Source: Sphaerotilus microaerophilus (GTDB taxonomy: Bacteria; Pseudomonadota; Gammaproteobacteria; Burkholderiales; Burkholderiaceae_C). Taken from it: a stretch of 64,000 bases of DNA. Position 1 is the stretch's first letter. Each line of letters starts with the position of its first letter. The position numbers and the translations under genes are program-made. This document shows, piece after piece, positions 1 through 8,958 of this stretch. Where the stretch lies: assembly GCF_023734135.1 (NCBI RefSeq), contig NZ_AP025730.1:2046001-2110000 (forward strand), given 5' to 3'. The notes under the pieces are model-generated. The model had not been told where the DNA came from. It saw nothing but the letters and a program-made list of their open reading frames with translations, and made no database searches.

Positions 1-1
1 G

Positions 2-325
2 CACAAGCGCATGCCCACGATGGTGCAGGCTGGCCAGTACTCCTCGGTGATGCACTACCTGAAGGCCGTCAAGGCCGCTGGCACCGATGACACCGCCAAG
101 GTGATGGCGCAGATGAAGAAGACGCCGGTCAACGACTTCTTCGCCAAGAACGGCAGCATCCGTGCCGACGGCCGCATGGTGCACGACATGTACCTGCTGC
201 AGGTGAAGAAGCCGGCCGAGTCCACCACCCCCTGGGACTACTACCACGTGCGCGCCACCATCCCGGCGGCCGAGGCCTTCCAGCCGCTGGCGGCCAGCAA
301 GTGCCCGCTGGTGGCCAAGAAGTAA
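2..325 (+). CDS. Branched-chain amino acid-type ABC transporter substrate-binding protein, C-terminal part
   Basis: Only the last ~107 codons are present; the frame is open to the left edge. The segment carries the MVQAGQYSSVMHYLKAVKAA pattern and the closing DMYLLQVKKP and WDYYHVRATIP stretches seen in type I periplasmic binding proteins of the LivK/HAAT family. These bind a small hydrophobic or organic ligand in the periplasm and deliver it to the LivH/LivM permeases. Those permeases are encoded immediately downstream (25 bases), which supports the call. The ligand cannot be read from this fragment. The linked acyl-CoA genes suggest it may be a carboxylate or amide rather than leucine (inference). 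Confidence 0.85.
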   Translation, partial: HKRMPTMVQAGQYSSVMHYLKAVKAAGTDDTAKVMAQMKKTPVNDFFAKNGSIRADGRMVHDMYLLQVKKPAESTTPWDYYHVRATIPAAEAFQPLAASKCPLVAKK

Positions 326-350
326 GCCACGCCTTTTATTGGGGACGCGC

Positions 351-1235
351 ATGACGCTCTTCGGCCTCTCCTCCCAGGCGCTGTTCGGCCAGCTGTTGCT
401 CGGGCTGATCAACGGCTCCTTCTACGCCGTGCTCAGCCTGGGCCTGGCGGTGATCTTCGGCCTGCTGAACATCATCAACTTCGCCCACGGGGCGCTGTAC
501 ATGGTCGGCGCCTTCGTGGCGCTGCTCGGGCTCGAATACCTGGGCATGAACTACTGGGTGGCGCTGGTGGCTGCGCCGCTGGTGGTCGGCCTGCTGGGGG
601 TGGTGATCGAACGCGGCCTGCTGCGCCACCTCTACAAGCTCGATCACCTCTACGGCCTGCTGCTGACCTTCGGGCTGGCGCTGATCGCCGAGGGGGTGTT
701 CAAGTACTTCTTCGGCGTCTCGGGCAGCTCCTATGCGCCGCCCGAGCAGCTGCAGGGCGGGGTGGACCTGGGCTTCATGTTCATGCCGCTGTACCGCGGC
801 TGGGTGGTGCTGGCCTCGCTGACCGTGTGTGTCGCGACCTGGTACGTGATCGAGCGCACCCCGCTGGGCGCCACGCTGCGCGCGGCCACCGAGAAGCCCC
901 AGCTGGTGCAGGCCCTGGGCATCAACGTGCCGGTGCTGGTGACGGCCACCTACGGTGTGGGCGTGGCGCTGGCGGCCTTTGCTGGCGTGCTGGCCGCGCC
1001 GGTGATGCAGGTGAACCCGGTGATGGGCTCCAACCTGATCATCGTCGTGTTCGCGGTGGTGGTGATCGGCGGCATGGGGTCGATCGCCGGTTCCATCGTC
1101 ACCGGGCTGGGGCTGGGCATCGTCGAAGGCCTGACCAAGCTGATCTACCCGGAAGCCTCGGCGGTGGTGATCTTCGTGATCATGATCGTCGTGCTGCTGC
1201 TGCGTCCCGCCGGCCTGTTCGGCAAGCAGGCCTGA
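351..1235 (+). CDS. livH: ABC transporter permease, LivH type
   Basis: A 294-residue inner-membrane permease of the branched-chain amino acid (HAAT) family. It has about eight hydrophobic segments, the N-terminal LINGSFYAVLSLGLAVIFGL motif, and the cytoplasmic loop with GINVPVLVTATYGVGVALAA that contacts the ATPase. It pairs with the LivM-type gene to form the channel. I chose the ATG at 351 because GGGGA lies 6 bases before it; an in-frame TTG at 339 would add four residues and has no better ribosome site. The ATPase genes (LivG, LivF) are not downstream, so they lie upstream of the window or elsewhere. Confidence 0.9.
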   Translation: MTLFGLSSQALFGQLLLGLINGSFYAVLSLGLAVIFGLLNIINFAHGALYMVGAFVALLGLEYLGMNYWVALVAAPLVVGLLGVVIERGLLRHLYKLDHLYGLLLTFGLALIAEGVFKYFFGVSGSSYAPPEQLQGGVDLGFMFMPLYRGWVVLASLTVCVATWYVIERTPLGATLRAATEKPQLVQALGINVPVLVTATYGVGVALAAFAGVLAAPVMQVNPVMGSNLIIVVFAVVVIGGMGSIAGSIVTGLGLGIVEGLTKLIYPEASAVVIFVIMIVVLLLRPAGLFGKQA

Positions 1236-1260
1236 CCCGGCCGTTCTCCCTGGAGCCGAC

Positions 1261-2253
1261 ATGTCGACCCTGACCTCCTCTCCTGCGGCGCGCGGCAGCG
1301 CCACCGAGTCCCGCCACCTGCTGGGCTGGACGCTGGCCCTGGCCTTCGGCCTGGCTGCGCCCTGGTTCATCTACCCCACCTTCCTGATGAAGGTGCTGTG
1401 CTTCGCGCTGTTCGCCAGCGCCTTCAACCTGCTGCTGGGCTTTGCCGGGCTGCTGTCCTTCGGCCATGCGGCCTTCTTCGGCGCCTCGGCCTATGTTTGC
1501 GCCGGGCTGGCGAAGAACCTGGGGCTGAGCCCGGAGCTGTCCATCCTGGGCGGCACCACGGTGGCTGCGGCGCTGGGGGCGCTGTTCGGCTGGTTGTCCA
1601 TCCGCCGCTCGGGCATCTACCTGACCATGATCACGCTGGCGCTGGCGCAGCTGGTGTTCTTCGTGGCGCTGCAGATGCCCTTCACCGGCGGCGAGGACGG
1701 CCTGCAGGGCGTCCCGCGCGGGGCCCTGCTGGGCCTGCTGCCTCTGGGCGACAACCAGGCGATGTACTACTTCGTCTTCGCGGTCTGCCTGGCCGGCTTC
1801 TGGCTGATCCGCCGCACGGTGCATTCGCCCTACGGCCAGGTGCTCAAGGCCATCCGCGAGAACGAGCCGCGCGCCATCTCGCTGGGCTACGACGTCAACC
1901 GCTACAAGCTGCTGGCCTTCGTGCTCTCGGCCGCGCTGGCCGGCACCGCCGGGGCGCTCAAGGCGCTGGTGTTCCAGCTCGCCTCGCTCACCGATGTGCA
2001 CTGGCACATGAGCGGCGAGGTGGTGCTGATGACGCTGCTGGGCGGCCTGGGCACGCTGCTCGGCCCGGGGGTGGGCGCGCTGGTGATCGTGACGCTCGAA
2101 AACGAGCTGGCCGACAAGGTCGGCCCCTGGGTCACGGTGATCATGGGGGCGATCTTCGTGGTCTGCGTGCTGGCCTTCCGCCGCGGCATCGTCGGTGAGC
2201 TGCTGGCCCTGCGCGGCCCGCGCAGCGATACCCCGCCCGGCGGTGGCCACTGA
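1261..2253 (+). CDS. livM: ABC transporter permease, LivM type
   Basis: A 330-residue polytopic membrane protein and partner of the preceding permease. The LivM hallmarks are visible: LLGFAGLLSFGHAAFFGASA near residues 58-80, and KAIRENEPRAISLGYDVNRY near residue 198, which is the EAA-like loop that docks on the ATP-binding subunit. A GGAG lies about 8 bases before the ATG. It starts 25 bases after livH, so the two are co-transcribed. There is no ATPase fusion at the C terminus, unlike some LivM-LivG fusions. Confidence 0.9.
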   Translation: MSTLTSSPAARGSATESRHLLGWTLALAFGLAAPWFIYPTFLMKVLCFALFASAFNLLLGFAGLLSFGHAAFFGASAYVCAGLAKNLGLSPELSILGGTTVAAALGALFGWLSIRRSGIYLTMITLALAQLVFFVALQMPFTGGEDGLQGVPRGALLGLLPLGDNQAMYYFVFAVCLAGFWLIRRTVHSPYGQVLKAIRENEPRAISLGYDVNRYKLLAFVLSAALAGTAGALKALVFQLASLTDVHWHMSGEVVLMTLLGGLGTLLGPGVGALVIVTLENELADKVGPWVTVIMGAIFVVCVLAFRRGIVGELLALRGPRSDTPPGGGH

Positions 2254-2309
2254 GCCGCCCCCCAACCTGAACTCCACCCTCTCCTACGCATTCCTCGGGA
2301 AACCCTGCC

Positions 2310-4091
2310 ATGACCTACGCTGCGCCACTGCGCGAGATGCTGTTCACGATGAAGGAAATCGGCGGCCTGGACGCCGTGCTGGCCCAGCCCGGCCATGAGG
2401 AGGTCACGCCCGACCTGGTCGAGCCGATCCTGGAGGAGGCCGGCAAGTTCGCCGCCGAGGTGCTGGCGCCGCTGAACCACCCCGGCGACCGCCAGGGCAA
2501 CCACTGGGAGGCCGGCGTCGTCACCACCGCCGACGGCTTCAAGCCCGCCTACGCCAGCTTCTGCGAGGCCGGCTGGCACGGCATGCCCGCGCGCCGCGAG
2601 TTCGGCGGCCAGGGCATGCCCACGCTGCTGTCCACCGCGGTGCTGGAGATGTGGAAGTCGTCGAACATGGCCTTCTCGCTGTGCCAGATGCTGACGCTGG
2701 GCGCCATCGAGGCGATTGCCACGCACGGCAGCGCCGAGCTGCAGCAGCGATATCTGCCGGCGATGGTGGAGGGCCGCTGGACCGGCACGATGAACCTCAC
2801 CGAGCCGCAGGCCGGCTCCGACCTGGCCGCGCTGCGCAGCAAGGCGGTGCCCGAGGGGAATCACTACCGCATCAGCGGCACCAAGATCTTCATCACCTGG
2901 GGTGAGCACGACATGGCCGAGAACATCGTCCATCTCGTGCTGGCGCGCCTGCCGGACGCGCCGCCGGGGGTGAAGGGCATCTCGCTGTTCCTCTGCCCGA
3001 AGTTCCTGGTCAACGCCGATGGCAGCCTGGGGGAGCGCAACGACCTGGTCTGCGCCTCCATCGAGCACAAGATGGGCATCCGTGCCAGCGCCACCGCGGT
3101 GATGAGCTTCGGCGAGGGGCCGGGCGCGATCGGCTGGCTGGTCGGTGAGCCGCACCAGGGCCTGGCCTGCATGTTCACGATGATGAACCACGCCCGGCTG
3201 AACGTCGGCCTGGAGGGGGTGGCGATCTCCGAACGCGCCTACCAGCAGGCGCGCAGCTACGCGCTCGACCGGGTGCAGGGCCGGACGCTAGGCCGCGAGG
3301 GTGAGACCAACGCCACCATCGTCGGCCACCCGGACGTGCGCCGCATGCTGATGGACATGAAGGCCCGCTGCGAGGCCCAGCGCGCCATCGCCTACTACGC
3401 CGCCGGCCAGATGGATCGCGCCCATGGCCACGCCGACGCCGAGCAGCGCCGCAGTGCGCAGCAGTTGGTGGACCTGCTGATCCCCATCGTCAAGGGCTGG
3501 TGCACCGAAGGCGCCCAGCTGGTCACCGCCACTGGCGTGCAGGTGCACGGCGGCATGGGCTTCATCGAAGAGACCGGCGCGGCGCAGCACCAGCGCGATG
3601 CGCGCATCACCACCATCTACGAAGGCACCACCGGCATCCAGGCCAACGACCTGATCGGCCGCAAGCTGGCGCGCGACGGCGGGCAGGTCATGGGCCGGCT
3701 GATCGCGATGATGCGCGCCGACGCCGCCGCGGTGGCCGGCCAGGGCGATGCGCTGCTGCAGCGCCTGTCGGTGGCGCTGAGTGGTGGGGTCGAGGCGTTG
3801 GAAGCCGCCACCAACGGCCTGCTGGCCCTGGGCTCGCGCGAGGCCGCGGCGGCGGCGGTGCCCTACCTCTGGCTGGCCGGCACGGTGGTGGGCGGCTGGC
3901 TGATGACACGGGCTGCGGATGCGGCCAGCACCCAGCTGGCCAGTGGCAGCGCCGAGGGCGACTTCCTGGCCGCCAAGCGCGTCACCGCGCTGCACTTCGC
4001 GCTGCATGTGCTGCCGCAGGCCGCTGCGCTGCGCGACAGCGTGCTGCATGGCGCCGCCTCCACGCTGGGCCTGGCGGCCGAGCAGTTCTGA
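2310..4091 (+). CDS. Acyl-CoA dehydrogenase, long form with C-terminal extension
   Basis: A 593-residue FAD enzyme that forms the 2,3 double bond of an acyl-CoA and passes electrons to ETF. Visible signatures are the substrate/FAD loop with MNLTEPQAGSDLAALRSKAV (about 155-175), ISGTKIFITWGEHD (about 189-202) and the active-site region TTIYEGTTGIQANDLIGRKL (about 433-452). Length and the ~120-residue tail after that motif fit the FadE/AidB-like group that includes DmdC (3-methylmercaptopropionyl-CoA dehydrogenase). The MaoC hydratase, ETF-QO and acyl-CoA ligase genes follow on the same strand, so a beta-oxidation-like route is encoded. Substrate chain length is not evident. Confidence 0.88.
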   Translation: MTYAAPLREMLFTMKEIGGLDAVLAQPGHEEVTPDLVEPILEEAGKFAAEVLAPLNHPGDRQGNHWEAGVVTTADGFKPAYASFCEAGWHGMPARREFGGQGMPTLLSTAVLEMWKSSNMAFSLCQMLTLGAIEAIATHGSAELQQRYLPAMVEGRWTGTMNLTEPQAGSDLAALRSKAVPEGNHYRISGTKIFITWGEHDMAENIVHLVLARLPDAPPGVKGISLFLCPKFLVNADGSLGERNDLVCASIEHKMGIRASATAVMSFGEGPGAIGWLVGEPHQGLACMFTMMNHARLNVGLEGVAISERAYQQARSYALDRVQGRTLGREGETNATIVGHPDVRRMLMDMKARCEAQRAIAYYAAGQMDRAHGHADAEQRRSAQQLVDLLIPIVKGWCTEGAQLVTATGVQVHGGMGFIEETGAAQHQRDARITTIYEGTTGIQANDLIGRKLARDGGQVMGRLIAMMRADAAAVAGQGDALLQRLSVALSGGVEALEAATNGLLALGSREAAAAAVPYLWLAGTVVGGWLMTRAADAASTQLASGSAEGDFLAAKRVTALHFALHVLPQAAALRDSVLHGAASTLGLAAEQF

Positions 4092-4108
4092 TCAAGGGGA
4101 GCCACGCC

Positions 4109-4615
4109 ATGAACGAGATGAACGGCCACGACATCGAGGACCTGCGCCCCGGCATGCAGGCCACCTTCTCCAAGACGCTGACCGAGGCGGACATCGTGCT
4201 GTTCGCCGGTGTTTCGGGCGACAACAACGCGGTGCACGTCAACGAGGAGTTCGCCGCCACCACGCCCTTCGGCGGGCGCATCGCGCATGGCTTCCTGACC
4301 GCCAGCGTGATCTCCGCGGCGGTGGCCAACCGCCTGCCCGGCCCGGGCACGGTCTACCTCAGCCAGCAGATGAAGTTCCGCGCCCCGGTGCGCCCCGGCG
4401 ACACGGTGCACGCCACCGTCACCGTGACGGCGGTGGACGAGGCGCGTGCCCGCGCCACGCTGGCCACCGTCTGCCGCGTGCGCGAGACGGTGGTGATCGA
4501 AGGCGAGGCCCTGGTGATGACCACCTCGCGCGCGCGGCGCGAGCGAGCCGCCGCCGAGGCTGCCGCAGCAGCAGCGGCGGCAGCAGCACCCACGGCTACA
4601 CAGCAGCCGGCCTGA
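4109..4615 (+). CDS. MaoC-like (R)-specific enoyl-CoA hydratase
   Basis: A 168-residue single hot-dog domain protein. It has the hydratase-2 motif: SGDNNAVHVNEEFAATTPFG supplies the catalytic Asp and His, followed by GRIAHGFLTASVISAA. It hydrates trans-2-enoyl-CoA to (R)-3-hydroxyacyl-CoA, following directly on the dehydrogenase step encoded 17 bases upstream. The ATG at 4109 has AGGGGA 8 bases before it. The last 30 residues are an Ala-rich low-complexity tail, odd for this family and probably disordered. A PHB-linked PhaJ role is an alternative. Confidence 0.88.
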   Translation: MNEMNGHDIEDLRPGMQATFSKTLTEADIVLFAGVSGDNNAVHVNEEFAATTPFGGRIAHGFLTASVISAAVANRLPGPGTVYLSQQMKFRAPVRPGDTVHATVTVTAVDEARARATLATVCRVRETVVIEGEALVMTTSRARRERAAAEAAAAAAAAAAPTATQQPA

Positions 4616-4656
4616 CGCGCTCGCCCGCCCGCCCGGACAACGCAAGGAAGACCGCC

Positions 4657-6348
4657 ATGACCCCGCAACAGATCCTTGATGCCCACGGCCCACGCGAGTC
4701 GATGGAATACGACGTCGTGATCGTTGGTGCCGGCCCGGCGGGCCTGGCCACGGCGATCCGCCTGAAGCAGCTGGCGGCCGAGAAGGGCAGCGAGGTCAAC
4801 GTCGTGGTGCTGGAGAAGGGCTCCGAGCCGGGCGCGCACATCCTCTCGGGCGCCGTGATGGACCCGCGCGCGATGAACGAGCTCTTCCCCAACTGGAAAG
4901 AACTCGGCGCGCCGCTGAACCAGCCGGTCACCGGCGACGACATCCTGGTGCTGGGCCACGAGCACTGCAAGCGCATCCCGGATGCCCTGGTGCCGCGCAA
5001 CTTCCACAACGAGGGCAACTACGTCATCAGCCTGGGCGCGCTGGTCAAGTGGCTGGCCGAGCAGGCCGAGGCGCTGGGCGTGGAGATCTTCCCGGGCTTC
5101 GCCGCCGCCGAGGTGCTCTACGACGAGGCCGGCTGCGTGCGCGGCGTGGCCACCGGCAACATGGGCGTGGGCAAGGACGGCGAGCCGGGCGATGCCTTCC
5201 AGCTCGGCATGGAGCTGCTGGGCAAATACACGATCTTTGCCGAGGGCGCGCGCGGCCATCTGGGCAAGCAGCTGCTGGCGAAGTACGACCTGACGGCCGG
5301 CAAGGATCCGCAGAGCTTTGCGATCGGCATCAAGGAACTCTGGGAGATCCCGCCCGAGAAGGCCCAGCCCGGGCGCGTGGTGCACACCGCCGGCTGGCCG
5401 ATGGACGATGCGACCTTCGGCGGCGGCTTCCTGTACCACCTCGAAGGCAACCAGGTCACGCTGGGCTTCGTGATCGGGCTGGACTACACCAACCCCTGGC
5501 TGAGCCCCTTCGAGGAAATGCAGCGCTGGAAGACCCACCCGGCGATCCGCGCGCACATCGAAGGCGGCAAGCGCGTGAGCTACGGCGCGCGGGCGATCAA
5601 CAACGGCAGCCCGCAGGCGATGCCCAAGATGGTTTTCCCCGGCGGCGCGCTGGTGGGCTGCGACCTGGGCACCATGAACGCCGCGCGCATCAAGGGCAGC
5701 CACGCCGCGCTCAAGAGCGGCATGCTCTGCGCCGAGGCGCTGTTCGAGGCCCTCAGTGACATCACCGCCGGGCGCGAGAAGGACGAGCTCAGCGCCTACC
5801 CGGCCGCCTTCGAGGCCAGCTGGCTGATGGAGGAGCTGCAGCAGACGCGCAACTTCAAGCTCTGGTTCAAGAAGGGCCGCCTGGTGGGCGAGCTGATGAC
5901 GGGCGTGGAGCAGTGGTTCCTGCCCAAGATCGGCGTCGCCAGCCCGCCGTGGACGCTGCACCGCAGCGAGCCGGACCACGTGTACCTGAAGCCGGCCGAC
6001 CAGTGCGCGAAGATCGAGTATCCGAAGCCCGACGGGAAGATCACCTTCGACCGCCTCAGCTCGGTGTTCGTGAGCAACACGAACCACGAGGAGAACCAGC
6101 CGGCGCACCTGACCTTGAAGGATGCGGGCGTGCCGGTGCGCGTGAACCTGGCCAAGTACGCCGGCCCGGAAGCGCGCTTCTGCCCGGCCGGGGTGTACGA
6201 GTTCGTCAACAAGGACGGCGCCGATCAACTCGTGATCAACGCGCAGAACTGCGTGCACTGCAAGACCTGCGACATCAAGGACCCGACGCAGAACATCAAC
6301 TGGGTCACCCCCGAGGGCGGCGGCGGGCCGAATTACGCGGGGATGTGA
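4657..6348 (+). CDS. Electron transfer flavoprotein-ubiquinone oxidoreductase
   Basis: A 563-residue ETF-QO, the membrane-associated FAD and 4Fe-4S enzyme that moves electrons from reduced ETF to ubiquinone. The N-terminal dinucleotide-binding motif DVVIVGAGPAGLATAIRLKQ is at about residues 16-35. The cluster-binding C terminus shows CPAGVYEF and NCVHCKTCDIKDPTQNINWV with the expected Cys spacing. Length matches the family. The ATG at 4657 has AAGGAAG 7 bases upstream, and it is the electron outlet for the acyl-CoA dehydrogenase encoded upstream. No etfAB genes are in the window. Confidence 0.95.
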   Translation: MTPQQILDAHGPRESMEYDVVIVGAGPAGLATAIRLKQLAAEKGSEVNVVVLEKGSEPGAHILSGAVMDPRAMNELFPNWKELGAPLNQPVTGDDILVLGHEHCKRIPDALVPRNFHNEGNYVISLGALVKWLAEQAEALGVEIFPGFAAAEVLYDEAGCVRGVATGNMGVGKDGEPGDAFQLGMELLGKYTIFAEGARGHLGKQLLAKYDLTAGKDPQSFAIGIKELWEIPPEKAQPGRVVHTAGWPMDDATFGGGFLYHLEGNQVTLGFVIGLDYTNPWLSPFEEMQRWKTHPAIRAHIEGGKRVSYGARAINNGSPQAMPKMVFPGGALVGCDLGTMNAARIKGSHAALKSGMLCAEALFEALSDITAGREKDELSAYPAAFEASWLMEELQQTRNFKLWFKKGRLVGELMTGVEQWFLPKIGVASPPWTLHRSEPDHVYLKPADQCAKIEYPKPDGKITFDRLSSVFVSNTNHEENQPAHLTLKDAGVPVRVNLAKYAGPEARFCPAGVYEFVNKDGADQLVINAQNCVHCKTCDIKDPTQNINWVTPEGGGGPNYAGM

Positions 6349-6469
6349 GGCCGCAGCCGTCGTCGCGCCCCTGCGCCAACCCCCTCTTTGTTCCCAAACC
6401 ATGGCGCTGCTGCGCTGGGCGCTGGCCGAGGTCCGTGCCCTTCACCCCCCATCCTCAGGAGACCTTCCG

Positions 6470-8095
6470 ATGCAAGGCCAGATGATGAGCATGCCGCTGC
6501 TCACCTCCTCGCTGCTCGTGCACGCCGAGCGCCACCATGGTGACCGCGAGATCGTCTCGCGCCGGGTGGAGGGCGACCTCCACCGCATGACCTACCGCGA
6601 TCTGGCGGCGCGCTCGCGCCGCCTGGCCAAGGCGCTGGGCCGGCTGGGGGTGCACAGCCCGGACCGGGTGGCCACGCTGGCCTGGAACGGCCACCGCCAC
6701 ATGGAGCTGTACTACGCGGTGTCGGGCATGGGGGCGGTGCTGCACACCATCAACCCGCGCCTGCACGCCGACCAGGTGGTCTACATCGCCGACCATGCCG
6801 AAGACCAGGTGCTGTTCTTCGACCTGACCTTCCTGCCGCTGGTGGAGGCGGTGGCCTCGCGGGTGAAGACGGTGCGCGCCTTCGTGGCGATGACCGATCG
6901 GGCCCACCTGCCCGCCTCGAAGATCCCCGGCCTGCTCTGCTACGAGGATTTGCTGGACGCCGAGTCCGACCACTTCGACTGGCCGAGTTTCCCGGAGGAG
7001 AGCGCCGCGACGCTGTGCTACACCTCCGGCACCACCGGCCACCCCAAGGGCGTGCTCTACAGCCACCGTTCCACGCTGCTGCACACCTTTGCCGCGGCCC
7101 TGCCGGACGCGCTGAACTGCTCGGCGGCCGACACCATCCTGCCGGTGGTGCCGATGTTCCACGTCAATGCCTGGGGCCTGCCCTACGTGGCCTGCATGGT
7201 CGGTGCCAAGCTGGTCTTCCCCGGGCCGGGGCTGGACGGCGCCTCGCTCTACGACCTCTTCGAGGCCGAAGGCGTGACGCTGTCGGCCGGGGTGCCCACC
7301 GTCTGGCAGGGGCTGCTGGGCCATGTGGGCAACAAGGGCCTGAAGTTCTCCACCATGCGCCGCACCATCATCGGCGGCTCGGCCTGCCCGCCGGCGATGA
7401 TCCGCGCCTTCGAGCTCGATCACGGCGTGCACGTCATCCACGCCTGGGGCATGACCGAACTCAGCCCGCTGGGCACGGTGTGCAGCTTCAAGGCCCAGCA
7501 TGCGCAATGGCCGGTGGAGCAGCGCCTGGCGCTGCAGTCCAAGCAGGGCCGCGCGATCTTTGGCGTGGACATGAAGGTGATCGACGGCGAGGGCCGCGAG
7601 CTGCCCGCCGACAGCCTGGTCAGCGGCGACCTGCTGGTGCGTGGCCACTGGGTGGTGTCGCGCTACTTCCGCGAGGAGGGCAAGGGTCCGTTGATGGACG
7701 GCTGGTTCCCCACTGGGGACGTGGCGCGCATCGACGCCGATGGCTACATGCAGATCACCGACCGCAGCAAGGACGTGATCAAGTCCGGCGGCGAGTGGAT
7801 CGGCTCGATCGACCTGGAGAACGTCGCGATGGCGCACCCGGCGGTGGCGATGGCCGCCTGCATCGCCGCCAAACACCCGAAGTGGGACGAGCGGCCGCTG
7901 CTGGTGGTGTCGCTCAAGCCCGGTGCCACGCTGACGAAGCAGGAGCTGCTGGCCTTCTACGAGGGCAAGATCGCCAAGTGGTGGACGCCCGACGACGTGA
8001 TCTTCGTCGAGGAGATTCCGCTGGGCGCCACCGGCAAGATGCTCAAGCACAAGCTGCGTGAGCGCTTCCGCGACCACGTGCTGCCCGGCGTCTGA
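6470..8095 (+). CDS. Acyl-CoA synthetase (AMP-forming ligase)
   Basis: A 541-residue ANL-superfamily ligase. The phosphate loop [20 protein letters not shown] is at about residues 182-201, the adenine motif [13 protein letters not shown] at about 323-335, the [11 protein letters not shown] hinge near 416, and the C-terminal lysine motif [16 protein letters not shown] near 520. It activates a carboxylate to its CoA thioester. Overall pattern and length resemble medium-chain fatty acyl-CoA ligases and the DmdB group. I chose the ATG at 6470 because CAGGAGA precedes it; an upstream in-frame ATG at 6401 would add 23 atypical residues. It is the last gene of the acyl-CoA cluster. Confidence 0.88.
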   Translation: MQGQMMSMPLLTSSLLVHAERHHGDREIVSRRVEGDLHRMTYRDLAARSRRLAKALGRLGVHSPDRVATLAWNGHRHMELYYAVSGMGAVLHTINPRLHADQVVYIADHAEDQVLFFDLTFLPLVEAVASRVKTVRAFVAMTDRAHLPASKIPGLLCYEDLLDAESDHFDWPSFPEESAATLCYTSGTTGHPKGVLYSHRSTLLHTFAAALPDALNCSAADTILPVVPMFHVNAWGLPYVACMVGAKLVFPGPGLDGASLYDLFEAEGVTLSAGVPTVWQGLLGHVGNKGLKFSTMRRTIIGGSACPPAMIRAFELDHGVHVIHAWGMTELSPLGTVCSFKAQHAQWPVEQRLALQSKQGRAIFGVDMKVIDGEGRELPADSLVSGDLLVRGHWVVSRYFREEGKGPLMDGWFPTGDVARIDADGYMQITDRSKDVIKSGGEWIGSIDLENVAMAHPAVAMAACIAAKHPKWDERPLLVVSLKPGATLTKQELLAFYEGKIAKWWTPDDVIFVEEIPLGATGKMLKHKLRERFRDHVLPGV

Positions 8096-8121
8096 GGCCA
8101 CGCGCGAACGGTCGGATCACC

Positions 8122-8805
8122 ATGCCGGTGTGGGTGTGTGCAGGCGAGGCGCAGCGCAGCCGGGCGCTGAGGCAGCGCCTGGAGCGCCTGGGCTTCCCGA
8201 CCGTCCGGGAGGTCGGGGCGGGCCCGCCCGCGGCGGCGGTGCCGGTGGGCGAGGTCGACGTGCTGGTCCTTGCACTGGGCAACGCCGAGCGTGACGCGCT
8301 CAGCCGACTGCAGGCCTGGCGTGAGCGGCACGCCCTGCTGCCCATCCTTGCCGTGGTGGACGCTCCTTCGGTCACGCAGCGCATCCAGGCGCTCGACCAT
8401 GGCGCCGACGACTGCGTGTCCGACGACGTCGACGACGCAGAACTCGCGGCGCGGCTGCGGGTTCGCCAGCGCCGCGCCGGCAGTGCCTCGGCCCGGTACC
8501 TCTGCTGCGGCCCGCTGGCCTACGACCCGGTCGACCGCACCGTGCTGTTGAACGGGCAGCCGCTGCGCTTGTCAATGCGGGAGCTGGAACTGCTCGAAGC
8601 CCTGATCCGACGCGCCGGCCGGCTGGCCAGCCCCGAGTTCCTGCAGCAGCGCCTCCTCGAACGCAGCGAGAGCGCATCCCTCAACTCGGTACAGGTCTAC
8701 GTCTGCCGTCTGCGGCGCAAGCTTCGCCACGAGCCGGTCCACATCTCGACCGTCCGCGGCGAGGGTTACCGCCTGCACGTCGGCCCGCTGGGCGCGTCGC
8801 ACTGA
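8122..8805 (+). CDS. OmpR-like winged-helix regulator with degenerate receiver
   Basis: A 227-residue two-domain protein. Residues ~127-220 are a clear OmpR/PhoB DNA-binding domain: LRLSMRELELLEALIRRAGR, then VQVYVCRLRRKL and ISTVRGEGYRL. Residues 1-115 follow a receiver layout (VDVLVLAL, ILAVVDA, ALDHGADDCVSDD). However, the phosphoacceptor Asp position is Ala (A51) and the conserved Lys is replaced by Asp near residue 101. It is therefore unlikely to be controlled by phosphorylation. No kinase gene adjoins it. It starts 26 bases after the ligase gene and may control the upstream cluster (inference). Confidence 0.8.
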   Translation: MPVWVCAGEAQRSRALRQRLERLGFPTVREVGAGPPAAAVPVGEVDVLVLALGNAERDALSRLQAWRERHALLPILAVVDAPSVTQRIQALDHGADDCVSDDVDDAELAARLRVRQRRAGSASARYLCCGPLAYDPVDRTVLLNGQPLRLSMRELELLEALIRRAGRLASPEFLQQRLLERSESASLNSVQVYVCRLRRKLRHEPVHISTVRGEGYRLHVGPLGASH

Positions 8806-8868
8806 ACGAATCGCACAGAGCGCGCCGCACTGAGCGCATCGGCGGCAGGCATGCGGCTTTGACAACAA

Positions 8869-8892
8869 GAAGGCCGCCCGAGGGCGGCCTTC
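8869..8892 (-). terminator. Terminator between convergent regulator and sucD
   Basis: An 11-bp perfect stem, GAAGGCCGCCC / GGGCGGCCTTC, with a two-base loop. On the - strand it is followed by TTGTTGTC, so it best serves sucCD. On the + strand the following bases are not T-rich, though the stem could still slow transcription from the regulator gene. Confidence 0.7.
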
Positions 8893-8958
8893 CGTGCTTC
8901 AGCGGCGAGCGTCTGTGGCTGAGGCAGCACCGGTGGCCCGATGCCGCTCACCCCCTCC

